This document shows, in pieces, positions 9,495 to 19,210 of a stretch of 64,000 nt of DNA (position 1 is the first letter of the stretch; each line of letters starts with the position of its first letter). This stretch comes from Marinisporobacter sp. Its GTDB lineage: Bacteria > Bacillota > Clostridia > Peptostreptococcales > Thermotaleaceae. A program made the translations under genes and the position numbers. Location: positions 158,236 to 222,235 of the forward strand of contig JAOARP010000020.1 in assembly GCA_025210525.1 (NCBI GenBank), given 5' to 3'. Below the pieces are notes generated by a model, which did no database searches, was not told where the DNA came from, and saw only the letters and a list, made by a program, of their open reading frames with translations.

Positions 9495-10367
9495 ATGAAA
9501 AATGATCGTACAGATTTAATTAAAATTATTCAGAAAAATTTTTCGAGGCTAAGTAAAGGCCAAAAATTAATTGCGCAATTTATTACAAATAATTATGATA
9601 AAGCAGCATTCATGACTGCTTCAAAATTAGGAAACAGAGTAGGAGTTAGTGAATCCACCGTCGTAAGATTTGCTAATGCATTAGGATATGACGGATATCC
9701 TCAACTACAAAAGGAATTACAAGAATTAATTAAAACAAAATTAACAACTGTTCAAAGATTAGAAATGTCAGCAGATTATTCAAATGAAGGTGCTGTTCTA
9801 AAGAAAGTATTAAAAGCAGATATGGATAATATCAAAGCTACCATTGAAGAGATCGATGATGAAGTTTTTCAAGATGTAGTAAATAGTATCTTTAAAGCTA
9901 AGAAAATATATATCTTAGGATTAAGAAGTTCAAGCACTTTAGCAGAATATTTAGGATTTTATTTGAATTTAATTTTAGACAATGTAAAAATCGTTACAGC
10001 CGGTGTTAGCGATATTTATGAACAGATGTTAAGAGTTGGAAAAGATGATTTAGTCATTGGTATTAGTTTCCCAAGATACTCTACAAATACTTTAAATGCT
10101 TTAAATTATACAAAAGAGTTAGGTGCTACTGTTGTAGGGATTACAGATAGTCAAGTGTCTCCAATTGCAGCTATTTCTGATTATACATTAGTAGCAAGAA
10201 GCAATATGGTTTCCTTTGTAGATTCATTGGTTGCACCTTTAAGTTTAATTAATGCATTGGTAGTTGCAGTAGGTATGAGAGAAAAAACTGAAATATCAAG
10301 TACATTTGATAGATTAGAAAAGATTTGGGAAAAACATAATGTTTATAATGACAAAAATACACTATAG
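9495..10367 (+). CDS. RpiR/MurR-family transcriptional regulator
   Basis: The 290 residues have an N-terminal helix-turn-helix of the RpiR type (TASKLGNRVGVSESTVVRFANALGY, about residues 38-62) and a C-terminal SIS sugar-phosphate-binding domain (about residues 125-260, IYILGLRSSSTLAEYLG). Such proteins usually sense sugar phosphates or N-acetylmuramate phosphate. Its place behind korDABC suggests control of, or co-expression with, that operon, but no operator was found. A strong terminator follows. Confidence 0.85.
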   Translation: MKNDRTDLIKIIQKNFSRLSKGQKLIAQFITNNYDKAAFMTASKLGNRVGVSESTVVRFANALGYDGYPQLQKELQELIKTKLTTVQRLEMSADYSNEGAVLKKVLKADMDNIKATIEEIDDEVFQDVVNSIFKAKKIYILGLRSSSTLAEYLGFYLNLILDNVKIVTAGVSDIYEQMLRVGKDDLVIGISFPRYSTNTLNALNYTKELGATVVGITDSQVSPIAAISDYTLVARSNMVSFVDSLVAPLSLINALVVAVGMREKTEISSTFDRLEKIWEKHNVYNDKNTL

Positions 10368-10375
10368 TGAATAAT

Positions 10376-10412
10376 ATATAAAAAACTACGGAATTCCGTA
10401 GTTTTTTATATA
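10376..10412. terminator. Terminator after korDABC-rpiR
   Basis: The perfect palindrome ACTACGGAATTCCGTAGT at 10385-10402 lies between A6 and T6 runs. Confidence 0.9.
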
Positions 10413-10574
10413 TTATTATAGAATAGTACTTGAAAGGTGTTTGAAGAATTTACCATAAATTAATGTTTTCTTTGAGAAATTTATGAGTTTTATCTTTATA
10501 TAAAAATGGAAAAAATAATTAGAAAAGCGTTATTTAATGGTATAATAGATTTGGTGTTTTAAGGGGGAAAAAAT

Positions 10575-11189
10575 ATGACAAAATTATACTTAGTAAGACA
10601 TGGACAAACCAAATGGAATATTGAATCTAGAGCACAGGGATCAAAAAATGTTGAGCTTACAGATGAAGGTAGGAATCAAGCCATTCTTTTAGCAGAAAGG
10701 ATGAAAAATTATAAAATTGATGCTATTTATAGTAGTGATTTAGATAGAGCATATGAAACAGCTAAAATTCTTGGAAAAACTTTGAATGTAGAAGTGAAAA
10801 AAATAGATAGGTTAAGAGAAATGTCTTTTGGGGAATGGGAAGGACTAACGAATGAAGAGATTCAAAAGAATTACCAAGAGCACTATACAGTATGGAGAAA
10901 TGATCCCCATGAAGCGAATATTCCAGGAGGAGAAAAACTTTTAGATGTACAAAAAAGAGGATTAGATGTAATCTATCGTATTGTAAAAGAGAATGAAAAT
11001 AAAAATATCATTGTTGTATCTCATGGTGTTACCATCAAATCCATTATACTTGGGGTGATGGACATAGATCTTTCTTATTTTTATAAAATTAGACAAGATA
11101 ATACGTCCATGAATTTAATTGAATATAAATCTTATGGACCCGTACTTGTCACATTAAATAATACGAGTCATCTAGAAAATATGAAGTAG
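10575..11189 (+). CDS. Histidine phosphatase family protein (phosphoglycerate mutase-like)
   Basis: The 204 residues carry the branch-1 histidine phosphatase signature LVRHGQTKWN (residues 5-14, catalytic His), RLREMSFGEWEGLT and the second catalytic His in VVSHGVTIK. These enzymes act through a phosphohistidine. The family includes cofactor-dependent phosphoglycerate mutases and broad phosphatases such as PhoE and CobC; no feature selects one. The gene is 14 bases before the next flavoprotein gene, so they likely share a transcript. Confidence 0.85.
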   Translation: MTKLYLVRHGQTKWNIESRAQGSKNVELTDEGRNQAILLAERMKNYKIDAIYSSDLDRAYETAKILGKTLNVEVKKIDRLREMSFGEWEGLTNEEIQKNYQEHYTVWRNDPHEANIPGGEKLLDVQKRGLDVIYRIVKENENKNIIVVSHGVTIKSIILGVMDIDLSYFYKIRQDNTSMNLIEYKSYGPVLVTLNNTSHLENMK

Positions 11190-11203
11190 AGGGTGATAAA
11201 TAA

Positions 11204-12430
11204 TTGGAAAAAATAGTAGTAATTGGAGGCGGTGCGGCTGGTATGATTGCAGCAGGTACGGCTGCGTCTAGAGGGAAGCATGTTATATTACTAGAAAAAA
11301 ATGATAAACTAGGAAAGAAAATTTATATTACAGGTAAAGGAAGATGTAATGTTACAAATAGTAGTGACATTGAAGAATTGTTAAATCATGTAACAACTAA
11401 TAAAAATTTTTTATATAGTGCCTTTTATACTTTTACAAATGATGATTTAATTCATTTACTTAACAAATATGGTACATCTACCAAGGTAGAAAGAGGGAAT
11501 AGGGTATTTCCTAAATCAGATAAATCAAGTGATGTTATTAAAGCTTTAGAAAAGTACATGGTGTCTCATGATGTAGATATAAGATTAAATACAGAAGCAA
11601 GAGAAATCTTAATAAAAGATAAAGAGATTATGGGTGTGAAATTATCTGATGAAAAAATTATAGATTGTGATAAAATTATTATCGCTACAGGTGGAATGTC
11701 TTATCCTACTACAGGTTCAACAGGGGATGGATATAAATTTGCTAGAAAAATAGATCATAATATAAGCCCGTTAAAACCAGCCTTAGTTCCTCTAGAAATA
11801 GAGGAGGAGTGGATTAAGCAACTACAAGGATTATCCTTAAAAAATGTTTCATTGACAACCTTCTATAAGAATAGAGAAATTCATACAGAATTTGGTGAAA
11901 TGATTTTTACACACTTTGGTATATCTGGTCCAATTGTTTTGAGTATGAGTAGTTATATTAGTGACTATTTAAATAATGAAAAAATCAAAGCTTTTTTAAA
12001 TCTGAAACCTGCTTTAGATGAAGAAAAGTTAGATAAAAGAATCATTAGAGATTTTGAAAAATATTCGAAGAAGCAGTTTAAAAATGCATTAAGTGATTTA
12101 CTGCCTTCTAAATTAATCCCTATAATGATTCAATTATCAGGTATACAAGAAGATAAATATGTAAACCAAATAACAAAAAATGAGAGAAAAAGATTAGTTG
12201 ATTTACTGCTCAATTTACCTATGACAATTACTAAGACAAGGCCTATAAAAGAAGCGATTATCACATCAGGAGGAATCGATGTAAAAGATATTAATCCGTC
12301 TACTATGGAGTCTAAAAAAATGGAAGGATTATATTTTACAGGAGAAGTATTAGATGTGGATGCTTTAACTGGAGGATATAATCTTCAGATTGCTTTTTCA
12401 ACTGGTTATTTGGCAGGAACAAGTGTATAA
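11204..12430 (+). CDS. HI0933/YhiN-family FAD-dependent oxidoreductase
   Basis: The 408 residues open with the dinucleotide-binding fold VVIGGGAAGMIAAGTAASRGKHVILLEK (GxGxxG, residues 5-10 and the terminal Glu). The family sequence GKKIYITGKGRCNVTN and GGMSYPTTGSTGDGY follow, and the end GGYNLQIAFSTGYLAG holds the second FAD contact. The family is often labelled BaiN-like, but its usual role is not established. The start is TTG at 11204 after AGGGTG. Length is normal. It lies in a run with the histidine phosphatase and cmk. Confidence 0.85.
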   Translation: MEKIVVIGGGAAGMIAAGTAASRGKHVILLEKNDKLGKKIYITGKGRCNVTNSSDIEELLNHVTTNKNFLYSAFYTFTNDDLIHLLNKYGTSTKVERGNRVFPKSDKSSDVIKALEKYMVSHDVDIRLNTEAREILIKDKEIMGVKLSDEKIIDCDKIIIATGGMSYPTTGSTGDGYKFARKIDHNISPLKPALVPLEIEEEWIKQLQGLSLKNVSLTTFYKNREIHTEFGEMIFTHFGISGPIVLSMSSYISDYLNNEKIKAFLNLKPALDEEKLDKRIIRDFEKYSKKQFKNALSDLLPSKLIPIMIQLSGIQEDKYVNQITKNERKRLVDLLLNLPMTITKTRPIKEAIITSGGIDVKDINPSTMESKKMEGLYFTGEVLDVDALTGGYNLQIAFSTGYLAGTSV

Positions 12431-12463
12431 ATAAAAGAATAGTAGAGGAAAGGACATTTAACC

Positions 12464-13111
12464 ATGAAAAATATAAGTATTGCTTTAGATGGTCCTGCAG
12501 GAGCAGGTAAAAGTACTATAGCAAAGATAATTGCTAAATATAAAAATTTGACTTATATAGATACAGGAGCTATGTATAGAGCTATTGCACTTAAAATATT
12601 AAGAGTAGGAATTAATGTTGATCAAGAGAAAAGTATACAAGATGTTTTAGAGAGTAGTAATATTGACTTAGAAGGAAATGATATTTTTCTTGATGCTCAG
12701 TTAGTTATAGAAGAGATTCGTACACCAGAAGTAAATAATTTTGTTTCCCATGTAGCAAAGATTCCTTTAGTAAGAATGAAAATGGTAGAGCTTCAAAGAA
12801 ATATAGCTGAAAATAAAAACGTTATTATGGATGGAAGAGATATAGGAACCTTTGTAATTCCTAATGCTACCTATAAATTTTATTTGACAGCCTCTATTGA
12901 AGAAAGAGCAAAAAGAAGGTTTATAGAGTTAAGAAATAAAGGTTTTGATACAACGTTTGAAATTGTAAAGGAAGAAATAAAAAATAGAGACAAAATGGAT
13001 ACAGAAAGAGAATTTGCACCTCTAAGAAAAGCTGAAGATGCTATTGAAATTGATACAACTGGTAAATCTATACAAAATGTAGTTGATGAAATATTAAATT
13101 ATCTAAAATAA
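12464..13111 (+). CDS. cmk: Cytidylate kinase
   Basis: The 215 residues phosphorylate CMP and dCMP with ATP. The P-loop is GPAGAGKSTIAK (residues 10-21), followed by YIDTGAMYRAIAL, the nucleotide-binding MDGRDIGTFV and the lid region KRRFIELRNKG. The genes cmk and ispH-rpsA are neighbours in many Clostridia, as here. The length is normal. Confidence 0.93.
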   Translation: MKNISIALDGPAGAGKSTIAKIIAKYKNLTYIDTGAMYRAIALKILRVGINVDQEKSIQDVLESSNIDLEGNDIFLDAQLVIEEIRTPEVNNFVSHVAKIPLVRMKMVELQRNIAENKNVIMDGRDIGTFVIPNATYKFYLTASIEERAKRRFIELRNKGFDTTFEIVKEEIKNRDKMDTEREFAPLRKAEDAIEIDTTGKSIQNVVDEILNYLK

Positions 13112-13205
13112 AAGTTATTTTATAAGCTTTTTTATTTATTTTAAGAAGGGTTTTTGTAATAATATGTAGAATCTAATAAAAATGGGCTTAGGAGGGATAA
13201 TAATA

Positions 13206-15188
13206 TTGAAAATAATTATTGCTGACAATGCAGGATTCTGTTTTGGTGTAAAAAAAGCGATGAATAAAACAATTAATGCTATTGGTAATACAAACAGTAA
13301 AAAAATATATACCTATGGACCTTTAATACATAATAATCAAGTGATTAATAAATTAGAAGGTATGGGGGTTTCTTCTGTAGAGAACTTAAAGGATGCGAAA
13401 GATAACACCTTAATCATCCGTTCTCATGGGGTGCCACTAAATATATATGATCTAGCTAAGGAATATAATATTCAAATCACGGATGCAACTTGTCCTTTTG
13501 TGAGGAAAGTTCAAAAAACTGCAAAAGAATATTATGATCAAGGATATACAATTGTTATTATAGGAAATCCTAAGCATCCAGAAGTCATAGGTATTAATGG
13601 ATGGTGTAATAATAACGCATATATAGTCCAAAATGCAGAAGATGTTGATAAAATTAATCATTGGGATAAAATGTGTGTTGTAGCTCAAACAACCATAACA
13701 TTAGAATTATGGAATAGTGTAGTGGGAAGGCTTCATAAAAGAGCAATTCTTTTAGAGAAAGTAAATACTATTTGTACTGCAACGAAGGAAAGACAAAAAG
13801 CCTGTAAGAATGTTGCAAAAGAGGTTGATGCAATGATTGTCATTGGTGGTTATCATAGTTCAAATACACAAAAACTTGTACAAATAGGAAAAAAGTATTG
13901 TGAAAATACTTATCATATAGAAACTGCTGATGAATTACCAATAGAAAATTTAAAAAATTTAAATAAAATTGGAGTTACAGCCGGAGCATCTACACCGGAC
14001 TGGATTATTAAGGAGGCTATTGAAAAAATGAATAACATGGAACATGAAAATAGTGAAATGATGAAAATGATGGAAGAAATTGAAAACAGCTTGACAGTAC
14101 CAAGAAGAGGTAATACAGTGAGTGGTACTGTTATCCATGTAACAGACAAAGAGATTATGGTTAATATTGGATATAAATCGGATGGAATTATTCCTAAAAA
14201 TGAAATTTCAAACGATCCTTTAGTGAACCCTCATGATATTGCAAAAGAAGGAGATGCTATTGAGGCATATGTTTTAAGAACTGATGATGGTGAAGGAAAT
14301 ATTCTTTTATCTAAAAAAAGAGTGGATGCAGAAAAAGATTGGGAAAGCTTAGAAGAAGTAAAAAATGAAAATGCTACAATAAAAGTAAAAGTCCTTCAAG
14401 TTGTTAAAGGAGGAGTTATTGCTGTATATAAAGAAATTACAGGTTTTATACCAGCATCACAATTATCAACAAGTTATGTAAATGACTTACAAGAATATGT
14501 TGGAAAAGAGCTTCATGTAAAAATTATAGACTTAGATTTCAGAAAGAAAAAAGTTGTATTTTCACGAAGAGTAGTTAAGAAAGAAGAAAATGAAATTAAA
14601 AGACGTTTATTATGGGAGAGTATAGAAAAAGGTAAAATTATTGAAGGTGAAGTAAAAAGACTTGCAGATTTTGGAGCTTTTGTTGATATTGGTGGAATGG
14701 ACGGATTAGTTCATATTTCTGATCTTTCATGGGGTAGAGTAAATCATCCAAAAGAAGTTGTAAATATTGGAGATAAGCTTAAAGTTGTCGTATTAGATTT
14801 TGATAAAGAAAAAAATAGAATATCATTAGGACTTAAGCAAATGCAACCTGAACCATGGCAAAATATTGAAGAAAAATATAATGTTGGAGATATTGTAGAC
14901 GGGAAAGTTGTAAAGCTAGTAGATTTTGGAGCTTTTGTTGAACTTGAGCCAGGCGTGGATGGATTAGTTCATATTTCTCAAATATCTGACCGTCATATTG
15001 CTAAACCTTCTGAAGAAGTTCATATGGGCCAAAAAGTAACAGTGAAAATACTAGATTTAAATAAAGAGAATAAGAGAATTAGTTTAAGTATGAAAGAAGC
15101 TGTAGCGGGTGCAGATGATACAAATGTAGAAATCATCAATGAAGATGAACCTACTACAATAGGAGAAATCTTAGATTCTAAAAAATAA
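13206..15188 (+). CDS. ispH: IspH (HMBPP reductase) fused to S1 RNA-binding domains
   Basis: The 660-residue product is a natural fusion. Residues 1-285 are 4-hydroxy-3-methylbut-2-enyl diphosphate reductase, the last step of the MEP isoprenoid pathway; its three cluster Cys lie in NAGFCFGVKK, DATCPFVRK and NTICTATKERQ. Four S1 domains follow, starting about GNTVSGTVIHV, ATIKVKVLQVV, IIEGEVKRLADFGAFV and IVDGKVVKLVDFGAFV, like ribosomal protein S1. The start is the TTG at 13206 after GGAGGG; the ATG at 13182 would extend the family N-terminus. This fusion is known in Clostridia; why the two activities are linked is unclear. Confidence 0.92.
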   Translation: MKIIIADNAGFCFGVKKAMNKTINAIGNTNSKKIYTYGPLIHNNQVINKLEGMGVSSVENLKDAKDNTLIIRSHGVPLNIYDLAKEYNIQITDATCPFVRKVQKTAKEYYDQGYTIVIIGNPKHPEVIGINGWCNNNAYIVQNAEDVDKINHWDKMCVVAQTTITLELWNSVVGRLHKRAILLEKVNTICTATKERQKACKNVAKEVDAMIVIGGYHSSNTQKLVQIGKKYCENTYHIETADELPIENLKNLNKIGVTAGASTPDWIIKEAIEKMNNMEHENSEMMKMMEEIENSLTVPRRGNTVSGTVIHVTDKEIMVNIGYKSDGIIPKNEISNDPLVNPHDIAKEGDAIEAYVLRTDDGEGNILLSKKRVDAEKDWESLEEVKNENATIKVKVLQVVKGGVIAVYKEITGFIPASQLSTSYVNDLQEYVGKELHVKIIDLDFRKKKVVFSRRVVKKEENEIKRRLLWESIEKGKIIEGEVKRLADFGAFVDIGGMDGLVHISDLSWGRVNHPKEVVNIGDKLKVVVLDFDKEKNRISLGLKQMQPEPWQNIEEKYNVGDIVDGKVVKLVDFGAFVELEPGVDGLVHISQISDRHIAKPSEEVHMGQKVTVKILDLNKENKRISLSMKEAVAGADDTNVEIINEDEPTTIGEILDSKK

Positions 15189-15214
15189 GGAAGATTAATC
15201 TTCCTTATTTTTTT
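15180..15214 (+). terminator. Terminator after ispH-rpsA
   Basis: AAATAAGGAAGAT and ATCTTCCTTATTT form a near-perfect hairpin followed by T6, overlapping the stop codon. Confidence 0.85.
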
Positions 15215-15295
15215 CTTGAAATTTATAGTTATTTATAAGAAAATAGAAGTAAGAAGAATATTCGACAAAATAAATAATGGTAAAGGGGATGGAAA

Positions 15296-16066
15296 ATGAT
15301 TAACTACGAAAAATTCAAAGAGAAAATATATAAAAAAACAGGAATTAATCTATCCTATTATAAAGAAAGACAGATGAAAAGAAGAATTGATTCTTTAATT
15401 AAAAGAAATAATTTTACAAACTATGATGATTATTATAATGCTATGAATAAGGATAAAAAGCTGTTTGATGAATTTATTAATTATCTTACCATAAATGTTT
15501 CAGAATTTTTTAGAAATCCCAATCAATGGACTATATTGCAAAAGGAAATATTTCCTACTCTATTAAAAAAGAAAAAGACGCTAAAAATTTGGAGTGCTGC
15601 TTGTTCTACTGGTGATGAACCTTATTCTCTTGTAATGGCATTAAGCGAATTAGTGCCATTAAATTCTATAAAAATATTAGCTACAGATATTGACAAAGAG
15701 GTAATCAGCAAAGCAAAGAATGGTATATATTCTAAAAAGAGTATTGAAAATGTACCAAAACATCTAGCAAATAAATATTTTGAGAAAATTGGGGATTCTT
15801 ATAAAATTAGTGACAGTATTAAAAATTGCGTTCAATTTAAGCAGCATAATTTGTTGAAGGATAAATATCCAGATCAGTGTGATTTAATTGTATGTAGGAA
15901 TGTGATGATTTATTTTACTGAAGAATCTAAAGAGATTATGTATAAAAAATTTCATGATGCATTAAAAGATGAGGGTATATTGTTTGTTGGTAGTACAGAA
16001 CAAATTATTTTACCTACAAGGTATAATTTAGATTCCCATAGGACTTTTTTTTATAAGAGAATATAA
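15296..16066 (+). CDS. cheR: Chemotaxis-type protein-glutamate methyltransferase CheR
   Basis: The 256 residues show the CheR N-terminal helical domain (residues 1-70) and the SAM-binding domain with WSAACSTGDEPYSL (about residue 100), ILATDID and CRNVMIYFT. CheR methylates glutamates on chemoreceptors. FRNPNQW matches the conserved 'FFRnp' loop. It stands alone, away from other chemotaxis genes, so it could serve another methylation-dependent signalling path. Confidence 0.88.
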   Translation: MINYEKFKEKIYKKTGINLSYYKERQMKRRIDSLIKRNNFTNYDDYYNAMNKDKKLFDEFINYLTINVSEFFRNPNQWTILQKEIFPTLLKKKKTLKIWSAACSTGDEPYSLVMALSELVPLNSIKILATDIDKEVISKAKNGIYSKKSIENVPKHLANKYFEKIGDSYKISDSIKNCVQFKQHNLLKDKYPDQCDLIVCRNVMIYFTEESKEIMYKKFHDALKDEGILFVGSTEQIILPTRYNLDSHRTFFYKRI

Positions 16067-16080
16067 TTAATTTTCGACGT

Positions 16081-16128
16081 AATACTATATGTTTGTATAT
16101 ACTTTTACAAATATATAGTATTTTTTAT
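16081..16128 (+). terminator. Probable terminator after cheR
   Basis: AATACTATAT pairs with ATATAGTATT, extended inward by TTTGTA and TACAAA with small bulges, followed by T6. The stem is AT-rich. Confidence 0.6.
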
Positions 16129-16243
16129 TTGTGCATAAGAATACATGTAAAATGTTGACCGAAATTGCTATTTAAATTCATGAGAAAGAGAGAGGATTTA
16201 AAGGTTGAATAAAGAATAAAAAGAATAGATGGGAGGGATACTA

Positions 16244-16846
16244 GTGCTTGATAAAGAGAAAAGATATTCTATTTCCGAAGTTAGTAAAATAACAGGATAT
16301 GAACCCCATGTATTAAGATATTATGAAAATGATTTTAATTTAGAAATACCAAGAACAAATTCTAATCGGAGATATTATACCTATAAGGAAATTGAACAAA
16401 TTATTTATATAAAAGAACTTCAACAAAAGGGTTTAACGAATAAACAGATCAAACTTATTCTTGAATCACCAGAATTGATTGTATCTGCACCAAATGAAGT
16501 TGCTGTTACTAGCTCGGAAGATGTAAACATTACAGAAGAATATTCTTCTGATATGATGCAAATGGTATATAATCATATGAATGATGCGATTAATAATAGT
16601 ATTGATACTAAGTTTGTAGAAATAAAGAATGAGATTATAGCATATTTAAATGATCATGGAAATGAAAATACAGATTCAGAGCATATGGATACAGTAAGAA
16701 AGGAAAAGGATGTTTTAATCTGTGAGAATGCTAGATTGAAGATGAAAGTAAAAGAAAAAAGTTATGAATTAGCACAATTAAAAGAAAAAATGAACCACTT
16801 ACATCAAAAGAAATTACCCTTTTGGAAAAGAATATTTGCAAAATAA
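16244..16846 (+). CDS. MerR-family transcriptional regulator with C-terminal coiled coil
   Basis: The 200 residues start with a MerR winged helix-turn-helix (RYSISEVSKITGYEPHVLRY, then RRYYTYKEIEQI; residues 5-75). A spacer follows, then a long charged coiled coil (about residues 140-190) and the end LPFWKRIFAK, which may be amphipathic. No effector-binding Cys is seen. The start is GTG at 16244, with GGGAGGG 7 bases upstream; the ATG at 16229 is too early to use that site. The architecture resembles clostridial MerR proteins of unknown target. Confidence 0.78.
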   Translation: MLDKEKRYSISEVSKITGYEPHVLRYYENDFNLEIPRTNSNRRYYTYKEIEQIIYIKELQQKGLTNKQIKLILESPELIVSAPNEVAVTSSEDVNITEEYSSDMMQMVYNHMNDAINNSIDTKFVEIKNEIIAYLNDHGNENTDSEHMDTVRKEKDVLICENARLKMKVKEKSYELAQLKEKMNHLHQKKLPFWKRIFAK

Positions 16847-16952
16847 GCTATAGAAGAAAATCGTAAAAAGTTAATAAATTTACAATTCCGAAAATTAACC
16901 CTATACATTCTTTTTTTATCAATTTGAATATTAAAAATCATGCAAAAAATAG

Positions 16953-16982
16953 TTGAATTATTTTTCCTTAATATGGTATAAT
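16953..16982 (+). promoter_or_regulatory. Sigma-A-type promoter of ald
   Basis: TTGAAT (16953-16958) and TATAAT (16977-16982) are 18 bp apart, 65 bases before the ald start. Confidence 0.6.
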
Positions 16983-17047
16983 ACATTTAGGACAAGCACT
17001 AATTATAGTGTTACTATAAACAAAAATTTTAAGATGAGGTGATTGAC

Positions 17048-18166
17048 ATGATAGTAGGAATTCCAAAGGAAATTAAGAACAATGAAAACAGAGTGGCTAT
17101 AACTCCAGCTGGAGTAGAAGCTTTTGTGAAAGCAGGTCACGAAGTGATCATTGAGAACAATGCAGGTGTTGGCAGTGGGTTTAGTAATGAAATTTATGAA
17201 AATGCGGGTGCCAAAATAATTCCTACCCCTAAGGAAGTATTTGACCAAGCGGATATGATCATCAAAGTTAAGGAACCTCTAAAAGAAGAATATGGTTATT
17301 TCAAAGAAGGACAAATATTATATACATATTTACATTTGGCTCCAGAACCAGAGTTAACAAAAGCCCTTATGGAAAAGAAAGTTGTTGGTATTGCTTATGA
17401 AACAGTTCAACTTGAAAATCGTTCTTTACCACTACTTGTGCCTATGAGTATGATAGCAGGAAGAATGGCAACACAAATTGGTGCTCAATTCTTAGAAAAG
17501 CATGAAGGTGGAAAAGGTGTGTTACTTGGTGGTGTACCAAGTGTTGCTCCAGCTGAAGTAGTAGTAGTTGGTGGTGGTATTGTTGGTACAAATGCAGCTA
17601 AGATGGCTGTTGGTCTTGGTGCAAACGTAACAATTTTGGATGTAAGTATGGAAAGATTGATTTATTTAGATGATATATTTGGTGGAAAAGTAAAAACTGT
17701 CATGTCAAACAGTTATAATATTGCAGAAGCTGTAAGAAAAGCGGATTTAGTAATTGGAGCTGTATTAATCCCTGGAGCAAAAGCACCTAAATTAGTAACA
17801 GAAGATATGGTTAAAACAATGGAACCTGGTTCTGTACTTGTTGATGTTGCTATTGACCAAGGTGGTTGTATAGAAACAATCGATAAAATTTCGACTCATG
17901 ATAATCCAACATATGAAAAACATGGCGTACTTCATTATGCAGTTGCAAATATGCCAGGTGCAGTAGCAAGAACATCTACTTTAGCATTAACAAATACTAC
18001 TTTAAGATATGGATTAGATATAGCTAATAAAGGATATTTACAAGCAATTAAAGATGATAAAGCATTAGCTAAAGGAGTTAATGTAATAGATGGAAAGATT
18101 ACGTTTGAAGCAGTAGCACAAGCTCATGATCTTCCATACACTCCACTTGAAGAAATTATTGGTTAA
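17048..18166 (+). CDS. ald: Alanine dehydrogenase
   Basis: The 372 residues convert L-alanine and NAD to pyruvate and ammonia, reversibly. The N-terminus [20 protein letters not shown] is characteristic. [10 protein letters not shown] and [10 protein letters not shown] hold the substrate-binding Lys and catalytic His region. [14 protein letters not shown] is the NAD-binding motif, and ends at [14 protein letters not shown]. The ATG at 17048 is preferred over the GTG at 17039, because GAGGTG lies 7 bases before it. It has its own promoter and terminator. Alanine dehydrogenase is often tied to sporulation or germination in spore-formers. Confidence 0.93.
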   Translation: MIVGIPKEIKNNENRVAITPAGVEAFVKAGHEVIIENNAGVGSGFSNEIYENAGAKIIPTPKEVFDQADMIIKVKEPLKEEYGYFKEGQILYTYLHLAPEPELTKALMEKKVVGIAYETVQLENRSLPLLVPMSMIAGRMATQIGAQFLEKHEGGKGVLLGGVPSVAPAEVVVVGGGIVGTNAAKMAVGLGANVTILDVSMERLIYLDDIFGGKVKTVMSNSYNIAEAVRKADLVIGAVLIPGAKAPKLVTEDMVKTMEPGSVLVDVAIDQGGCIETIDKISTHDNPTYEKHGVLHYAVANMPGAVARTSTLALTNTTLRYGLDIANKGYLQAIKDDKALAKGVNVIDGKITFEAVAQAHDLPYTPLEEIIG

Positions 18167-18172
18167 TTCAAT

Positions 18173-18207
18173 AACCCACCTCGAACTTTGAGGTGGGTTA
18201 TTTTTGT
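18173..18207 (+). terminator. Terminator after ald
   Basis: AATAACCCACCTC and GAGGTGGGTTATT form a 13-bp perfect stem followed by T5. Confidence 0.92.
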
Positions 18208-18244
18208 GTCTATATTGCTTAAATATAAATGAGGGAAGGCTAAA

Positions 18245-18472
18245 TTAATGATATTGTTGATGAAATATTGATTTTGCCTCAGGAAAATCATGAGGTCTTA
18301 AATTTTTAGGAATATTGTCCGCACCTAAATTGTTACCTAGATAGTACCGGGCACAATCCTGATGATTTCCGCAACAATAGTAACATTCTAACATATTTAC
18401 AAACTTCTCTGGGTAATCTGCAAAATGATCAATATAAGAATGGCACATTTCTTTAAAAGGGCAATCATCCAT
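18245..18472 (-). CDS. Small Cys-rich protein of unknown function
   Basis: Not recognised. The 75 residues hold six Cys, in MDDCPFKEMCHSY, LECYYCCGNHQDCARYY; the spacing suggests a metal-binding fold. There is no membrane segment. The ATG at 18472 follows AAGGAG on the minus strand. It stands between ald and the selenocysteine-type glutaredoxin gene, which is transcribed divergently from a 210-base spacer. The Cys-rich character is compatible with a zinc or iron protein, but no function is claimed. Confidence 0.65.
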   Translation of the reverse strand: MDDCPFKEMCHSYIDHFADYPEKFVNMLECYYCCGNHQDCARYYLGNNLGADNIPKNLRPHDFPEAKSIFHQQYH

Positions 18473-18685
18473 AATATCATCTCCTTAGGAATTATAAATA
18501 TTTTTTCCAGAGGAAAAAGTATTTATACGACTCTTTGAAAGAAAATTGAGAAAATTTCTTAAATTAACACTTTTAGTTTTAGTCATAGCATTTATTGGCT
18601 TAAAATATAAATTTTTTTAATCATATATATGCCTAAAAAACTAAATACTAATAATAGGCTAAAAAATACAGAAAGGAAATATACA

Positions 18686-18910
18686 ATGGAAAAAATCAAA
18701 GTATTTACTACAAAAACATGACCTCATTGCACAACTGTGAAAGAGTATCTTTCACAAAAAGGAGCAGATTTTGAAGAAGTAGATGTAACAAGTAATGGCG
18801 AAGCAAGAAAAGAATTAATGAAGGAAAGAATTATGGCAGTGCCTGTTGTAAAAATAAAAGATGAGTATGTTGTTGGTTTTGATAAGGAAAAATTAGATAA
18901 ACTCATGTAA
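18686..18910 (+). CDS. Glutaredoxin-like selenoprotein (in-frame UGA at the active site)
   Basis: The frame from the ATG at 18686 to the TAA at 18908 is open except for one TGA at 18719-18721. Read as selenocysteine (U), the 74-residue product begins MEKIKVFTTKT-U-PHC, placing U exactly at the first Cys of the glutaredoxin CxxC motif. MAVPVVKIKDEYVVGFD is the cis-Pro and glutathione-binding region, and the length is normal for a small glutaredoxin. A hairpin 15 bases behind the UGA fits a bacterial SECIS. AAGGAA precedes the start. Glutaredoxin-like selenoproteins are known from anaerobes. The alternative is a nonsense mutation, less likely because no other damage is seen. Confidence 0.82.
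18719..18756 (+). promoter_or_regulatory. Candidate bacterial SECIS element
   Basis: After the UGA (18719-18721), TGTGAAAG (18736-18743) pairs perfectly with CTTTCACA (18749-18756) around an AGTAT loop. The loop begins 22 bases after the UGA and carries a G in its second position, as expected for SelB-binding bacterial SECIS hairpins. Confidence 0.7.
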
Positions 18911-18914
18911 AGAT

Positions 18915-18940
18915 CATGCCTTATATAGGCATGGTTTTTA
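18915..18940 (+). terminator. Terminator after the glutaredoxin gene
   Basis: CATGCC-TTATATA-GGCATG followed by GT5, five bases behind the stop codon. This supports 18686-18910 being a real transcription unit. Confidence 0.8.
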
Positions 18941-19210
18941 TGTTGTCTGAATTTTAGTTTTGCAATAATTTGTGTGTTCATTTTATAATGTATTAAGTTA
19001 GGCTACTTGAAATAGTCTTCTGATTCTATTTTCTTTTAAAGTGGTAATACTATTAATATTATCTTTAACAAATTTCAAAAATTTATAAATACATTGCTAA
19101 AACTCATAGCAGAGTATTGAATATAATTACACCAAACTGATATAATATGATATGATATTAATCGGGTTAGATTTGAAAAAGGATTAATAGTAAGAAGGAG
19201 CGATAATTTA
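18941..19210. other. Intergenic region before miaB
   Basis: AT-rich spacer of about 270 bases. A TATAAT-like stretch near 19140-19155 may be the miaB promoter; no coding frame or RNA structure was recognised. Confidence 0.4.

Noticed and set aside
13206..15188. IspH-S1 fusion as a novel architecture
   Set aside because: This fusion is already known in many Clostridia.
18724..18981. Minus-strand open frame of 85 codons
   Set aside because: It is the antisense of the glutaredoxin gene and its terminator, and it lacks a ribosome binding site.
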